From Oscillospiraceae bacterium (GTDB taxonomy: Bacteria; Bacillota; Clostridia; Oscillospirales; Butyricicoccaceae): DNA of 5,640 nucleotides. Location of the stretch: assembly GCA_902797555.1 (NCBI GenBank), contig CADBTM010000222.1, positions 1 through 5,640 of the forward strand, read 5' to 3'. Of this stretch, positions 5,563 through 5,640 are shown one piece after another. Both the position numbers and the translations under genes were made by a program. Within the stretch, counting starts at the first letter, position 1; every line of letters starts with the position of its first letter. Below the pieces are notes generated by a model, which was not told where the DNA came from, did no database searches, and saw only the letters and a list, made by a program, of their open reading frames with translations.

Positions 5563-5640
5563 GCCGAGCGTCAGCGAGGCGGATGAGGTTGTACCAAGCC
5601 ATAAGGTGTCGTCCTGCCTCATCCGTCATTGCCTTCGGCA
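5562..5640. repeat. Larger imperfect inverted repeat, possibly MITE or REP-like, reaching the window edge
   Basis: The left arm (5562-5588) begins TGCCGA and ends CGGATGAGG. The right arm (5617-5640) is its inverse, beginning CCTCATCCG and ending TCGGCA at the last base of the window. The inner 9-base ends match perfectly and the middle parts differ by substitutions and a 3-base length difference. The loop between the arms is 28 bases (5589-5616). No coding capacity is seen here. The element may continue beyond the window. Confidence 0.55.

Noticed and set aside
5498..5640. CRISPR array
   Set aside because: The elements are palindromes of different sequence and there are no regularly spaced identical direct repeats or spacers.

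Overview
The window looks like a chromosomal segment of a GC-rich Clostridia-type member of the Bacillota, probably of the Oscillospirales. This rests on strong AGGAGG-type ribosome binding sites, sigma-A promoters with near-consensus -10 boxes, a Bacillus-like glycerol-3-phosphate cytidylyltransferase, and small GC-rich hairpin repeats at the right edge of a kind I recall from Oscillospiraceae genomes. The taxonomic placement is inference.

Layout. (1) Positions 1-913, minus strand: the first 304 codons of a glyceraldehyde-3-phosphate dehydrogenase gene (gap), cut by the window edge. (2) Positions 914-1125: a divergent intergenic region with one recognisable promoter per direction. (3) Positions 1126-2229, plus strand: a soluble, orphan histidine-kinase-like protein whose ATPase domain is intact but whose dimerisation region has no histidine. 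(4) Positions 2230-2262: a bidirectional terminator between convergent genes. (5) Positions 5352 down to 2263, minus strand: a tightly coupled three-gene operon encoding a MOP/PST-type polysaccharide flippase, a CDP-glycerol glycerophosphotransferase family enzyme and TagD. It is read from a promoter with perfect -35 and -10 hexamers spaced by 17 bp. (6) Positions 5431-5640: non-coding DNA holding two compact hairpins and a larger inverted repeat.

How the genes may work together. TagD would make CDP-glycerol from CTP and sn-glycerol 3-phosphate. The transferase would move glycerol phosphate from CDP-glycerol onto a lipid-linked acceptor, and the flippase would carry a lipid-linked glycan across the membrane. 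Together they form a compact candidate module for a glycerol-phosphate-containing surface polymer, with a flippase in the place where classical wall teichoic acid loci have an ABC transporter. The gap gene and the kinase-like gene have their own promoters and no evident functional link to this operon.

The observations most worth a second look are the NADP-type residues at both coenzyme-selectivity positions of the GAPDH, the loss of the phosphoacceptor histidine in the kinase-like protein, the compact flippase/transferase/TagD operon, and an inverted repeat centred on that operon's -35 box.
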